Origin: Gammaproteobacteria bacterium HGW-Gammaproteobacteria-1
Lineage (GTDB): Bacteria; Pseudomonadota; Gammaproteobacteria; Thiohalomonadales; Thiohalomonadaceae
Assembly: GCA_002840095.1 (NCBI GenBank)
Contig: PGZL01000006.1
Location: 201,241-265,240, forward strand
DNA length: 64,000 nt
Direction of reading: 5' to 3'
Shown here: positions 34,685 to 43,758 of the stretch, piece after piece
Numbering within the stretch: position 1 is the first letter of the stretch
Layout of the letters: the number at the start of each line of letters is the position of its first letter
Made by a program: the position numbers and the translations under genes
The notes under the pieces: model-generated
The model's input: the letters and a program-made list of their open reading frames with translations, nothing else
The model's database searches: none
Told to the model about the DNA's origin: nothing

Positions 34685-35691
34685 CCGTCCTCCCTGTGCG
34701 CTGGCGCAAGGAGTTGCTGCTGTATGCGTGGCGACTGCTCGAACGCTGGCGCCTACGCCTGGTTCGCGCTCAGGCATGGCTGGAGCGGCGCGTCGGCGAC
34801 TGGGGCGAGGAGTTCGGTTTTGCATCCGCTGCGGAGCGTGGCGACGAGGAGGACACCGCGGCCGTGCCTGCACACTGGGCCGCGCTGGTCCGCCGCGGGG
34901 CGCCGTGGTTGCTGCGCCGGCCGGCGCCGCCTGGCGGCCCCGGCCCGGCCCGGCAACCGGTGCTCCACGCGGCATCGCCGCAAAGGGGTGTTGCGTCTGT
35001 GCCATCCGCTGTTGAAGGCGCTGTGGCGTTTGACGGCATTGCCGCGGTTGCGCCGGTGGACGATGCGGCGTCGCCGCCCCGGGAGGAGCGGGAGACGTTC
35101 CGCGTTTTCCGGGCGGAGTCCGGGCACATGGTGCCGGGGCGCTTCCATGTGCCGTCGCCCGTCACAGCGGCGGTTCCGGCGCAGGCTGATCTTACGCCCC
35201 GCGCCGTCGACAGTATTGCGGGGGCGGCAGGGCCGGCATCGGCGATGCCTGTGCGCGAGGCTGGCGCGAAGCCGGGTGGTTCCCGAATCTCCGCACCGGA
35301 TACCCTGCGGACGTTCGACGCAGCGACGGCGGCATTTGAGCAGGAGAGCCGGCCGACAGAGGCGCACGAAGCCCGTCACGAATCCGTGGCGACGTCTCCT
35401 GCCGGTGCCGTGAAGCCTGCCGCGCATCGTGCCGTTGCGGACCTGGGTTCGTCGGCGGCGTGGCCGGGTTCGCCCGATGCACCTGCAGAATTCGCGCGGC
35501 AACGGCCTGGGAGTGTCCTCGCCTCGCCGGCATCCTGCACCGTGGAGCCGTCATGGCCGGCGTTGCCGGGCGAGGAAGAGGGCGGCGGTGGGGCCGTCTG
35601 GCCGGATCTGCCGGGATCGGCCGGCGCGTCTATTGCCGACGATGAGTTGGATGCCCGGGACGAGTTACAGGAGCGGCGATGGAGCGCGTAG
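34681..35691 (+). CDS. Ala/Pro/Arg-rich, likely disordered CIS-locus protein of unknown function
   Basis: ATGA overlap with the tube gene; basic helical N-terminus, then low-complexity Ala/Pro/Gly. Confidence 0.75.
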   Translation: MTVLPVRWRKELLLYAWRLLERWRLRLVRAQAWLERRVGDWGEEFGFASAAERGDEEDTAAVPAHWAALVRRGAPWLLRRPAPPGGPGPARQPVLHAASPQRGVASVPSAVEGAVAFDGIAAVAPVDDAASPPREERETFRVFRAESGHMVPGRFHVPSPVTAAVPAQADLTPRAVDSIAGAAGPASAMPVREAGAKPGGSRISAPDTLRTFDAATAAFEQESRPTEAHEARHESVATSPAGAVKPAAHRAVADLGSSAAWPGSPDAPAEFARQRPGSVLASPASCTVEPSWPALPGEEEGGGGAVWPDLPGSAGASIADDELDARDELQERRWSA

Positions 35692-36425
35692 CCTTTCTCA
35701 TCGAGGAAACGGGAGAACGGGTGGCGTGCATGCTCAACCCGGAGTCGGTGGTATTGCGCCGCACCAGCGGCGTTAGGGTGCGTGAAAGCGTCGGCGGCAT
35801 TGTGGCCGGCACCGACCTGCTCGACGATCCCCTGCTGCTTACCGGCGGCGGCAGCACGGAATTGCTGCTCAATCTGCTGTTCGACGTGTCGGTGGGCGGC
35901 TCCACCGTGCAGACCCGGGATGTGCGCGACCTTACCGGCCCCCTCTGGCAATTGGCGGAAAATGCGCAGCGTGACGGTGGTGCCGGCCGTCCGCCGCTGG
36001 TGCGTTTCTTCTGGGGCAAAAGCTGGAACGTGCCGGGTATCGTCGCTGCGGTGGCCGAACGGCTGGAACATTTTTCCGCGGAAGGCGCACCGCGCCGTTC
36101 CTGGCTGCGCCTGCGCTTCCTGCGTGCGGTACCGCCGCAGGGTGCATCGCCCGGGGCGCATCCGTCTGCCCTGGGCAGCACCAATGACTGGCCGCAACAG
36201 GGCGCCCATACGCCGCCTCCCGATCAGGTAACTGTGCATGCACTCAATGGTGCCGAGGGGCCGCTCAGCGGTGAGCGGCTCGATCAGCTTGCCTACCACT
36301 ATTACGGCAGCGCTGCCCACTGGCGGCTTATAGCGGCTTTCAACAGTCTCGCCGATCCCTTCAGTCCGCTACCGGGTGCTGCCCTGGAGATACCACCTCT
36401 GACATGCGGCGGAGGTGCGCGATGA
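35679..36425 (+). CDS. LysM-type tail protein (Afp7-like)
   Basis: ERVAFLIEETGERVACMLNPESVVLRRTSG...GERLDQLAYHYYGSAAHWRLIAAFNSLADPFSPLPGAALEIP. Confidence 0.88.
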   Translation: MERVAFLIEETGERVACMLNPESVVLRRTSGVRVRESVGGIVAGTDLLDDPLLLTGGGSTELLLNLLFDVSVGGSTVQTRDVRDLTGPLWQLAENAQRDGGAGRPPLVRFFWGKSWNVPGIVAAVAERLEHFSAEGAPRRSWLRLRFLRAVPPQGASPGAHPSALGSTNDWPQQGAHTPPPDQVTVHALNGAEGPLSGERLDQLAYHYYGSAAHWRLIAAFNSLADPFSPLPGAALEIPPLTCGGGAR

Positions 36426-37981
36426 CGGTGCTCACCGTTGCGCCGCGGCTTACCGTAAGCGTCGATGGCCAGCCGCTGTCGCCCGCGGCGGCGCGAGCGG
36501 TGGGCGATGCGGTGGTGCGCCAGCGCCTGTCCCATCCCAGCGTGTGCCAACTGCAGTTTTTCGATCTTGCCGCGCCGCTGCCGCTGGCCCTGGGGGCGGA
36601 GCTGCGGATCGGTATCGAGGGGCGGAACAGCCCCTTGTTCGACGGAGACATTACCGCCTTGCGCCATCGTTACGCGCCGGACCGCGGACGCGTGCTGGAG
36701 GTGGAGGCGCAGGATCGCCTGCATCGCCTGGCCAAACGCCAGCCGGTGCGCACGCACCTGCAGCAGACACTGCCCGATCTTGCCCGCACCCTGGTGGCCG
36801 ATCTTGGCTTGCAGGTACGGGCCGCAACGGATGGGCCGGTGTGGCGGCAATGGATCCAGTACCGCCAGTCGGATTTGCTGCTGCTGCAACAGGTGGCGGA
36901 GCGGTGCGGCTTTTATTTCACTGCGCGCGGAAACGAACTGGTTCTGCTCACCCTGGAAGGCGACGGCGCCGCGGTGGAGCTGCGGCTCGGAGCCGAACTG
37001 CTCGAGGCCGAAGCGGTGGTCGACAGCGCCTTTGCCTGCTCCTCGGTTGAAACCCAGGGCTGGAACCCGTGGCGTGCGGAGACGCAGCCTGGCAGTGCCG
37101 CGGCCCCGCGCAGTGGCCGGCAGACGGCGGCGACCGTCGTACCCGATGCCGTGGGCGGTGACGGCGTACACAACATCGCCGCCGTGGCGGTGCAGGATTC
37201 GGCCCAGGCCGAAGCCCTGGCCCAGGCGGAACTGGACCGCAGTCACGCCGCGCAGGTGGTGCTGACCGGCGTGGCGAGCGGCAACCCGGCCATGCAGCCC
37301 GGCATTCCGGTGCGGGTGCAGGGGCTGGATGAGACCGTCAACGGCCGGCACGTGCTCACTGCGGCCGTCCATCGCTTCGATCGCCTGCGCGGATACCTGA
37401 CCGAGTTCGATACAGCGCCGCCGGCGCCGCTGCCGCCCGTCGGCGGAACCCAGGTGGCCTATGGTGAAGTGACGCGGGTGGACGATCCCGATCGGCTTGG
37501 GCGCGTGCGTGTTGCGCTGCCCTGCCACGCCGGGGTGGAGAGCGACTGGCTGGAGGTGTTGCTGCCGGCGGCCGGCGCCGGAAAGGGACTGATCGCGCTG
37601 CCTGACGTGGGCGATCGCGTGCTGCTGCTGCTGGTGGACGGCGACCCCGCGCAGGCCCTGGTCCTCGGCGGTGTGTTCGGTCCGACCGAGCCGCCCGATC
37701 AGGCCGGTGTAGCCGGCACCGCCGTGCGGCGCTTCCATTTCATGACTCCCGGCGGCCAGCTGCTGTGCCTCGACGACGACGCGCGCAGCGTGCGGCTGGA
37801 GAGTCGCGGCGGAAATTTCCTGCAGCTTTCGCCTGATCGGATACACGCCGAAAACGGCGACGGCAGCTATCTGGAGCTGACCGCGCAGCGGGTGCGGCTG
37901 TATGCAACGCGCGATCTGGCAATCGAGTCGGACCGGGCCATCGTGATCCGCGGGCAAAGCATAGATTTCGAGAGGGCGTGA
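36422..37981 (+). CDS. VgrG/gp5-like spike protein (Afp8-like)
   Basis: Late-control-D-like N-terminus and gp5 OB-like YGEVTRVDDPDRLGRVRVALPCHAGVESDWLEVLLPAAGAGKGLIALPDVGDRVLLL. Confidence 0.92.
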   Translation: MTVLTVAPRLTVSVDGQPLSPAAARAVGDAVVRQRLSHPSVCQLQFFDLAAPLPLALGAELRIGIEGRNSPLFDGDITALRHRYAPDRGRVLEVEAQDRLHRLAKRQPVRTHLQQTLPDLARTLVADLGLQVRAATDGPVWRQWIQYRQSDLLLLQQVAERCGFYFTARGNELVLLTLEGDGAAVELRLGAELLEAEAVVDSAFACSSVETQGWNPWRAETQPGSAAAPRSGRQTAATVVPDAVGGDGVHNIAAVAVQDSAQAEALAQAELDRSHAAQVVLTGVASGNPAMQPGIPVRVQGLDETVNGRHVLTAAVHRFDRLRGYLTEFDTAPPAPLPPVGGTQVAYGEVTRVDDPDRLGRVRVALPCHAGVESDWLEVLLPAAGAGKGLIALPDVGDRVLLLLVDGDPAQALVLGGVFGPTEPPDQAGVAGTAVRRFHFMTPGGQLLCLDDDARSVRLESRGGNFLQLSPDRIHAENGDGSYLELTAQRVRLYATRDLAIESDRAIVIRGQSIDFERA

Positions 37982-38319
37982 TGTATTGGCTGACGGAGGA
38001 TGCGGTGATGGTGTGCGCCCACGAGACGGGAATCGTCGGCATTACGGCGACGCAGAGCCTGGTGACCATCGGCAAGCGGCGGGTGCTGGTGGCGGCGGAT
38101 CCGGAGTCGCGCCCCATCGTCGGATGCCCCAACGTCGGACCGACTATCAAGCCTTGCACCAGCACGTTGCCGGTACAGCAGGGCTATTCCTCCCTGATCC
38201 GTATTGAGGGCCGGAAGGTGTGTCTCGACGAGGTAACCGGTCTGACCGATGGCACGCCACCGGGCACCGTGAAGTACCACGTGCGCAGTGCCGGCCAGAA
38301 CCTCGTTGCGGAGGGCTGA
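37978..38319 (+). CDS. PAAR-like spike tip protein (Afp10-like)
   Basis: Follows the spike; CAHETGIVGITATQSLVTIGKRRVLVAADPESRPIVGCPNVGPTIKPCTSTLPV. Confidence 0.75.
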   Translation: MMYWLTEDAVMVCAHETGIVGITATQSLVTIGKRRVLVAADPESRPIVGCPNVGPTIKPCTSTLPVQQGYSSLIRIEGRKVCLDEVTGLTDGTPPGTVKYHVRSAGQNLVAEG

Positions 38320-38324
38320 CGGCA

Positions 38325-38750
38325 ATGGCACTCAACCGGGCCTGGAGTTTTGTGCATCCCCAGTTTGATCGCAGCGAGAGACCTGCGGGGCTGGGAATAT
38401 CGGCCACCGGGGCCATAGCCACGGTGGACGGCGAAGCCACCGTGCGCCAGGCGTTGCTCTTGCTGCTGACCACCCAGCCGGGCGAGCGGGTGATGCGTCC
38501 GGATTACGGTTGCAACCTGCATCGCCTGGTATTCGCGCCCAATGACGCCACGACCCATGGTCTGGCAATCCATTACGTGCGGCAGGCCGTCGAAAGATGG
38601 GAGCCGCGGGTCGATGTGCTCCATATCGATGCCGCGGCGGCCGAGGAAGACGGTGGACGCATGGACATCGTGCTGCGCTACCGCGTGCGGCGCACCTTGC
38701 AACAGGATGATTTGACGCTGAGCGTAGCCCTGGCGGAGGGAAGAACTTAA
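38325..38750 (+). CDS. GPW/gp25-like baseplate protein
   Basis: ATVDGEATVRQALLLLLTTQPGERVMRPDYGCNLHRLVFAPND. Confidence 0.95.
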   Translation: MALNRAWSFVHPQFDRSERPAGLGISATGAIATVDGEATVRQALLLLLTTQPGERVMRPDYGCNLHRLVFAPNDATTHGLAIHYVRQAVERWEPRVDVLHIDAAAAEEDGGRMDIVLRYRVRRTLQQDDLTLSVALAEGRT

Positions 38751-41351
38751 ATGTCACTACAGGCGCCCAATCTCGACGACCGCTCCTTCGACGACCTCGT
38801 GGCCGAGGCGTTGCGTATCATCGAACGCTCGTGCCCGCAATGGACCGACCGCACGCCCGGCGATCCCGGCATGGTGATGGTGGATATCTTCGCCTACCTC
38901 ACCGAGGCGATGATCTATCGCCTCAATCGGCTGCCGGAAAAGGCCTATGTAGAATTCCTGCGCCTTATCGGTGTCAAGCTGCAAGCGCCGACGGCGGCAT
39001 CCGTCATGCTGCGTTTCAATGCCTCGCGCCCGGTGCAGAAATCCTTGACCATACCGCGCGGTACCCGCGTCGCGGCCGCCGGCGGCAAGGACGCACAGGT
39101 GTTTGCCACGGTTGCCGATCTGACGATCGCGGCCGGCGGCGACAGTATCGAGGGTCTCGCCTTTCACGCCGTACCGGTGGATGCCGAACTTGCCGGTCAC
39201 GGCACCGGCCTGCCCGGACTTTCCGTGCGCGCGCGACAGACACCCATCGTTGTCGCCACCGACGAGCGATTGAAATTTGTCGTCGGCGTGGAGTGCGATG
39301 CGGCCACGCTGGCCCCGGAAGTCGCCGCGGTGCGTTTTGGCAACAAGGCCTTTCGCGTTTGGAGCGAGGTGGGGAGTTTCAGTGATCCGGCGCCTGACCG
39401 CCATGTGTTTGTGGTCGATCGTGTCACCGGCAACATCAGTTTTGCGCCTGCGCTGCGCATGACCGGCCCCGACCGCGCTCTCGGCGAGCTGGAGGCATTG
39501 GCCGAGGTTCCGCCCAAGGGCGCAGAGATCCGCTTGTGGTACTACGTCGGCGGAGGCGCTTCGGGCAATGTCAGCGCCGGGACGCTGACACAGCCCAAGG
39601 ATGCCATTGCCGGCGTTCAGGTCACCAACATCGAGGCGGCGGTCGGGGGCCGCGATGCGGAGGAACTGGGCAACGCCCTGCAGCGTGGCCCGCAGGAGAT
39701 TCACTCGTTGCAGCGCGCCGTTACCGCGCGGGATTTTGAACTGCTGGCGCGGCAGAGTTCCGGTGCCGTGGCGCGTGCCCGCGCCTTTACCCGTGCGGCG
39801 ATCTGGAGTCACGCGCAACCCGGCACGGTTGAAGTGGTATTGGTGCCGGAGGTTCCGCCGCCGATGCGTCCCGAGGGGCATGTCGATCTGCCGCTGCTGG
39901 AACGTCACCAAAGCCCTGTATCGCTGCAACAGATCCAGCGGGAACTCGATCTGCGTCGTCCCCTCGGTACGATCTGTATGCTCAGCTGGGCACGCTACAA
40001 GACCGTGCAGGTTCGTGCCACTGTGGTCGTTCACCGCGAGGAAGATCCCAAAGCCGTTGAATTGCGCGTCATGCGCAGGCTTAACGAAACCATCAGTCCG
40101 TTGGCGTCCGATGGCGAGGCCTGGCCCTTCGGCCAGACCTTGACGGACTGGCATATGTACAAAGTGCTGAGTGCCGAGCCCGGAGTGCGCACCGTGCAGA
40201 AGCTCGCGTTTGTGGTGGATGCCGCTCCCGAGAGCAATGTGGTCGCCCTGGCAGTGGACTCCTTCCAGCCCCGTACCTGGTATGCCGCCGCCGGCGACGC
40301 GCTGTTTCGCTCCATGAACGACGGTGACGGCTGGGAGCAGGTGCAGTGCTTTGATCACAACGATATCGCTCTCGTCGAGGCCTATCCGCGTGAGGCGGCG
40401 TTGCCGTTCGAAACCGGGCAACGGCTGCTGCGTGCCGGACTGCTGGCGGTAGCCACCAACGAATCCGCCGACGCCGGGACCTCACAGCTGCATATTTCGC
40501 GCGATTGCGGTGAGACATGGGAGGCGGGTCCACGTACCAATTTCCGCATCATCGACATGGCCTGGGTGGAGCGTCCCGGCGGGCCGGCGCTGCTGCTGGC
40601 TACCGAGGTGGGGCTGTACCAGGTACTGGCGCAGCGCGACGCGGTGCCCGAGCAGCTGGTGGTCGATGGGGGCAATCTCGGACTCGGTTTTTACGCGGTC
40701 ACTGCGTCGACCGACGCCATGGGCGTCACCAGTGTGGCCGTGGCGGCCCGCGGCAAGCTCGGCGTGTACCTGTCCCATGAAGGAGGCAAGTCCAAATCCT
40801 TCAAGGCCATCGGGTTGGGCGGTGAAGAGGTGCGTGTGCTCACGGTGCAGCGGCGCGGCCTGCGCCGCTATCTGTGGGCCGGCATCGCCGCGGTGGGCGA
40901 CGACCCCGGGGCCGGCGCCCATCGCTGGTTGCTGACCGGTGCCGAGGACAATCCGGAGGGCTGGATTGCGTTTGGCAAAGGCTGGGATGCCAGCAGCTGC
41001 CGCGCCCTGGCGTTCGACGACAACCGTGTGTACGCAGCCAGCCGGCGCGGCGGCGTGGCGACCCTGGATGTGGACGCACACGAGCCGCGCTGGGTCGCGT
41101 CGGCGCCTCCCGGAGGCCTGCCCGTGCGTGAGCGCAACAAGTTCGAGTCGGTCGATGCCGTCGCCTTCAGTGCTGCCGCCGGTCGCCTGATGGCGGCCGG
41201 CCCGAAGGGCGTGCTGCGCAGCGACGACCATGGCGAGCATTTTACGTTCTGTTCCGGACGCGAATTCAACGATCAGGTGACGCTGCCGGCGACCTGGCTG
41301 TTCTGTTCCGGAACTCACGAGCTGACGGTGAAGACCGAAGATGAAGCATGA
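38751..41351 (+). CDS. Baseplate J/gp47-like protein fused to a C-terminal Asp-box (BNR-like) propeller-type region
   Basis: N-terminal DDRSFDDLVAEALRIIERSCPQWTDRTPGDPGMVMVDIFAYLTEAMIYRLNRLPEKAYVEFLRLIGVKL; C-terminal SMNDGDGW, SRDCGETW, SDDHGEHF. Confidence 0.93.
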   Translation: MSLQAPNLDDRSFDDLVAEALRIIERSCPQWTDRTPGDPGMVMVDIFAYLTEAMIYRLNRLPEKAYVEFLRLIGVKLQAPTAASVMLRFNASRPVQKSLTIPRGTRVAAAGGKDAQVFATVADLTIAAGGDSIEGLAFHAVPVDAELAGHGTGLPGLSVRARQTPIVVATDERLKFVVGVECDAATLAPEVAAVRFGNKAFRVWSEVGSFSDPAPDRHVFVVDRVTGNISFAPALRMTGPDRALGELEALAEVPPKGAEIRLWYYVGGGASGNVSAGTLTQPKDAIAGVQVTNIEAAVGGRDAEELGNALQRGPQEIHSLQRAVTARDFELLARQSSGAVARARAFTRAAIWSHAQPGTVEVVLVPEVPPPMRPEGHVDLPLLERHQSPVSLQQIQRELDLRRPLGTICMLSWARYKTVQVRATVVVHREEDPKAVELRVMRRLNETISPLASDGEAWPFGQTLTDWHMYKVLSAEPGVRTVQKLAFVVDAAPESNVVALAVDSFQPRTWYAAAGDALFRSMNDGDGWEQVQCFDHNDIALVEAYPREAALPFETGQRLLRAGLLAVATNESADAGTSQLHISRDCGETWEAGPRTNFRIIDMAWVERPGGPALLLATEVGLYQVLAQRDAVPEQLVVDGGNLGLGFYAVTASTDAMGVTSVAVAARGKLGVYLSHEGGKSKSFKAIGLGGEEVRVLTVQRRGLRRYLWAGIAAVGDDPGAGAHRWLLTGAEDNPEGWIAFGKGWDASSCRALAFDDNRVYAASRRGGVATLDVDAHEPRWVASAPPGGLPVRERNKFESVDAVAFSAAAGRLMAAGPKGVLRSDDHGEHFTFCSGREFNDQVTLPATWLFCSGTHELTVKTEDEA

Positions 41352-41883
41352 ACAGATAGCTCGCCTGCTGCCGGAGGTGTTTCGTTCGACATTGGCGCCA
41401 CACACGCCACTGGCGGCATTGCTTGAGGTTATGGACGCGCTGCATGCACCGGCCGAGGGAGTATTGGCTGATATCGATGCCGTGTTCGATCCATACCGTG
41501 CCCCCGATGCCCTGGTCCCGGTGCTGGCCTCCTGGGTCGATTTGGATCGGTTTTTCAGTCCGCAACACAGCATCGGTGCGGCAGTCCACGGCGAGCCCAT
41601 TTCGAGCGGGACAGGACGCCTGCGGGAACTGGTGGTCGCGGCCAGCGAGCTGTCCCAATGGCGCGGCACGGCCCATGGCCTGGTCCGTATTCTTGAACTG
41701 GCCGTCGGCATGGCCGGATTCGAGATCGACGAGCAGGTCCCTGCCGACGACGGTACGCCGCAACCGTTCTACATCGTGGTGCGGGCGCCGGGGGAGGCAC
41801 GACGCCACCAGGCATTGATCGAACGGATTGTGGAGCAGGAAAAACCTGCCTATGTGACCTATCAACTGATATTCAGGCAGTAA
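41341..41883 (+). CDS. Phage tail protein I-like baseplate protein (Afp12-like)
   Basis: IARLLPEVFRSTLAPHTPLAALLEVMDALHAPAEGVLADIDAVFDPYRAPDALVPVLASWVDLD. Confidence 0.88.
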   Translation: MKHEQIARLLPEVFRSTLAPHTPLAALLEVMDALHAPAEGVLADIDAVFDPYRAPDALVPVLASWVDLDRFFSPQHSIGAAVHGEPISSGTGRLRELVVAASELSQWRGTAHGLVRILELAVGMAGFEIDEQVPADDGTPQPFYIVVRAPGEARRHQALIERIVEQEKPAYVTYQLIFRQ

Positions 41884-41911
41884 TAGTCATCATCAACAGC
41901 GGAGGTGAGGG

Positions 41912-43021
41912 ATGAGCAGTATTGTGGAAATCAGCGCAGCGACGCCGAGCGTTGCCTGTGACGCCAAGGGAGTCGCCCAGCATGTGGTGAACGTACACAA
42001 CATCAGCGGTCGCAAGCTGCGCGTGGGGGCGCGCATTGTCACCGACGGCGATACCAAGGCCCAGTGGTTCGGGGCGATCGCCGCACCGGGCAAGGAGCAG
42101 CAGAGCGAATGGGATCTGGCGGTCGATCAAACCATCCAGCTCACCATTCCCATTGCCGCCAAGGATGCCGCGCCGGCGAAATATACCTTCCGCATCGAAA
42201 TCTACTCCACGGATATGCCGTCCGAGGACTTCACCACCGGTGACGGCATTGCGTTTGAGGTGTCGCCCCCGGAGCCGGACAAGGAGCCGGGCAAGGGTGG
42301 CGGTATACCGTGGTGGGTAATCCTCATCATTGTATTGGTCGGTCTTGCCGTTGTCGGCGGCGGAGGCTGGGCAATCTACGCCGCCATGAGCAAAACCCAT
42401 GTCCCGGATGTGATGGGACTGTCGCTCGAGGAGGCAAAGAAACTGATCGAAGAAAAGAAGCTGCAGGTGGGGACCGTGAAGTCCGAACACCGGGGCGACC
42501 AGCCCAAGAACACCGTTATCGATCAGACGCCCGACGCCGATGAGAAGGTGAAGAAGGGAACGGCGGTTGATCTGGTTACCGAAAAGGGCGCGGCGCCGCA
42601 ACCGGTAACGCCTGCCGTGCACAAGCGTGGACGCTTCAACGTTCGTCAAACCTGGATGGCCGATCTGGACGAGGGCAGCGAAGTCAGTAACGGTGCCGAT
42701 TTCTGGTTTGAAGCGGTCACTGCGACGGAGCGCTATCTGGTACCGCGCAACGGTGCCCAAATGGTCCGTATGGGCTCACAGGCGGTGGATTACAAGGCAT
42801 GCGCGAATGCGTCCTTCGCAACGGCACGCATTCCCCTGCAGAGCCTGCCGGCTGGCACCTTCCTGTGTGCCAGGACCAACCAGGGTCGGATCTCCGCGGT
42901 CCGCGTGGAAAATAACGTCGGCCCCAGTCCCGGTGTGCTGACCATTAGTTTCACCACCTGGGAGAAGCTGATGGTCATCATGCCCGTCGCGCCGTCGAGG
43001 TTGCATATTATCGGCCAATAG
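41912..43021 (+). CDS. TM- and PASTA-domain-containing protein of the CIS locus
   Basis: Beta-rich N-terminus, single TM WWVILIIVLVGLAVVGGGGWAIYAA, then PASTA HVPDVMGLSLEEAKKLIEEKKLQVGTVKSEHRGDQPKNTVIDQTPDADEKVKKGTAVDLV. Confidence 0.85.
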   Translation: MSSIVEISAATPSVACDAKGVAQHVVNVHNISGRKLRVGARIVTDGDTKAQWFGAIAAPGKEQQSEWDLAVDQTIQLTIPIAAKDAAPAKYTFRIEIYSTDMPSEDFTTGDGIAFEVSPPEPDKEPGKGGGIPWWVILIIVLVGLAVVGGGGWAIYAAMSKTHVPDVMGLSLEEAKKLIEEKKLQVGTVKSEHRGDQPKNTVIDQTPDADEKVKKGTAVDLVTEKGAAPQPVTPAVHKRGRFNVRQTWMADLDEGSEVSNGADFWFEAVTATERYLVPRNGAQMVRMGSQAVDYKACANASFATARIPLQSLPAGTFLCARTNQGRISAVRVENNVGPSPGVLTISFTTWEKLMVIMPVAPSRLHIIGQ

Positions 43022-43040
43022 TCGCAGGCAGGTGCTGCTT

Positions 43041-43071
43041 GAGCATCCGCGCCGGTCCGGCGCGGATGCTC
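43041..43071. repeat. 15-bp perfect inverted repeat between the PASTA gene and the next gene
   Basis: GAGCATCCGCGCCGG-T-CCGGCGCGGATGCTC. Confidence 0.8.
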
Positions 43072-43102
43072 GTACAGCGTAATCGAGAGAAAAGGGGCGT
43101 TC

Positions 43103-43753
43103 GTGGAACGACGACAATGGATAGTCCTGGGGGTAGTGTTGCTTTTGGTATTGCTATACCTGGCATCCCTCGGGGCGGGCTTGTTCCGGGATGATGGCAG
43201 GCGCTCGCTGAGCGACGCGACCGAAGGTGTTGCGTCGGCCCTGGAAGGAATGCTGGGGACGTTTGCGCCCCGTCTCGACGGCAGCCGGCTGTACTGTAAT
43301 CAGCAGCGCATTGACCGGGCATTCAGCCTCGACGGCGATGGTGCGAATTGCGACATAGACATAGCAGCCAGAACGAGCGAGAAATACCGTAAGGGTACGC
43401 TTGCAGTCGAACAGGGAAACCCGGCATTGACCATCTATGTGCGGTCGTCAAAGTCGGATACGGCACAGACCGCGGGCGTCACCATGGACTGCAAGGCGGA
43501 AGGCGTCACCCGTGCCCGGACGCGCCTGGAGATCATTTATCAACCGGATGGCGAGAAAGATGCCGGCGAATCCTGCTGGATTGAGCAGAAGCTGACAGCG
43601 AAGGAGCACAGGGCAGGAAAGACGATGCCCGAAGTGGGTATTGTCGTATTGACTGATCCGGACAACCCCAAAAACGGCGCAACACTGACGCTGAAGCACG
43701 TTTGTCAGGGGTGTTCCGTTGCCCAGGCGAAGTTGCAGCTGATCCTGCGCTGA
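43103..43753 (+). CDS. Hypothetical protein with N-terminal TM
   Basis: MERRQWIVLGVVLLLVLLYLASLGAGLF, then a secreted-type domain with Cys residues. Confidence 0.75.
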   Translation: MERRQWIVLGVVLLLVLLYLASLGAGLFRDDGRRSLSDATEGVASALEGMLGTFAPRLDGSRLYCNQQRIDRAFSLDGDGANCDIDIAARTSEKYRKGTLAVEQGNPALTIYVRSSKSDTAQTAGVTMDCKAEGVTRARTRLEIIYQPDGEKDAGESCWIEQKLTAKEHRAGKTMPEVGIVVLTDPDNPKNGATLTLKHVCQGCSVAQAKLQLILR

Positions 43754-43758
43754 GTGCG

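Noticed and set aside
38757-40421. Large minus-strand ORF (554 aa), and 52330..54450 (706 aa), 47482..48732 and 36302..37957
   Set aside because: Antisense shadows of strongly recognisable baseplate J, TonB receptor, ABC-F and spike genes.
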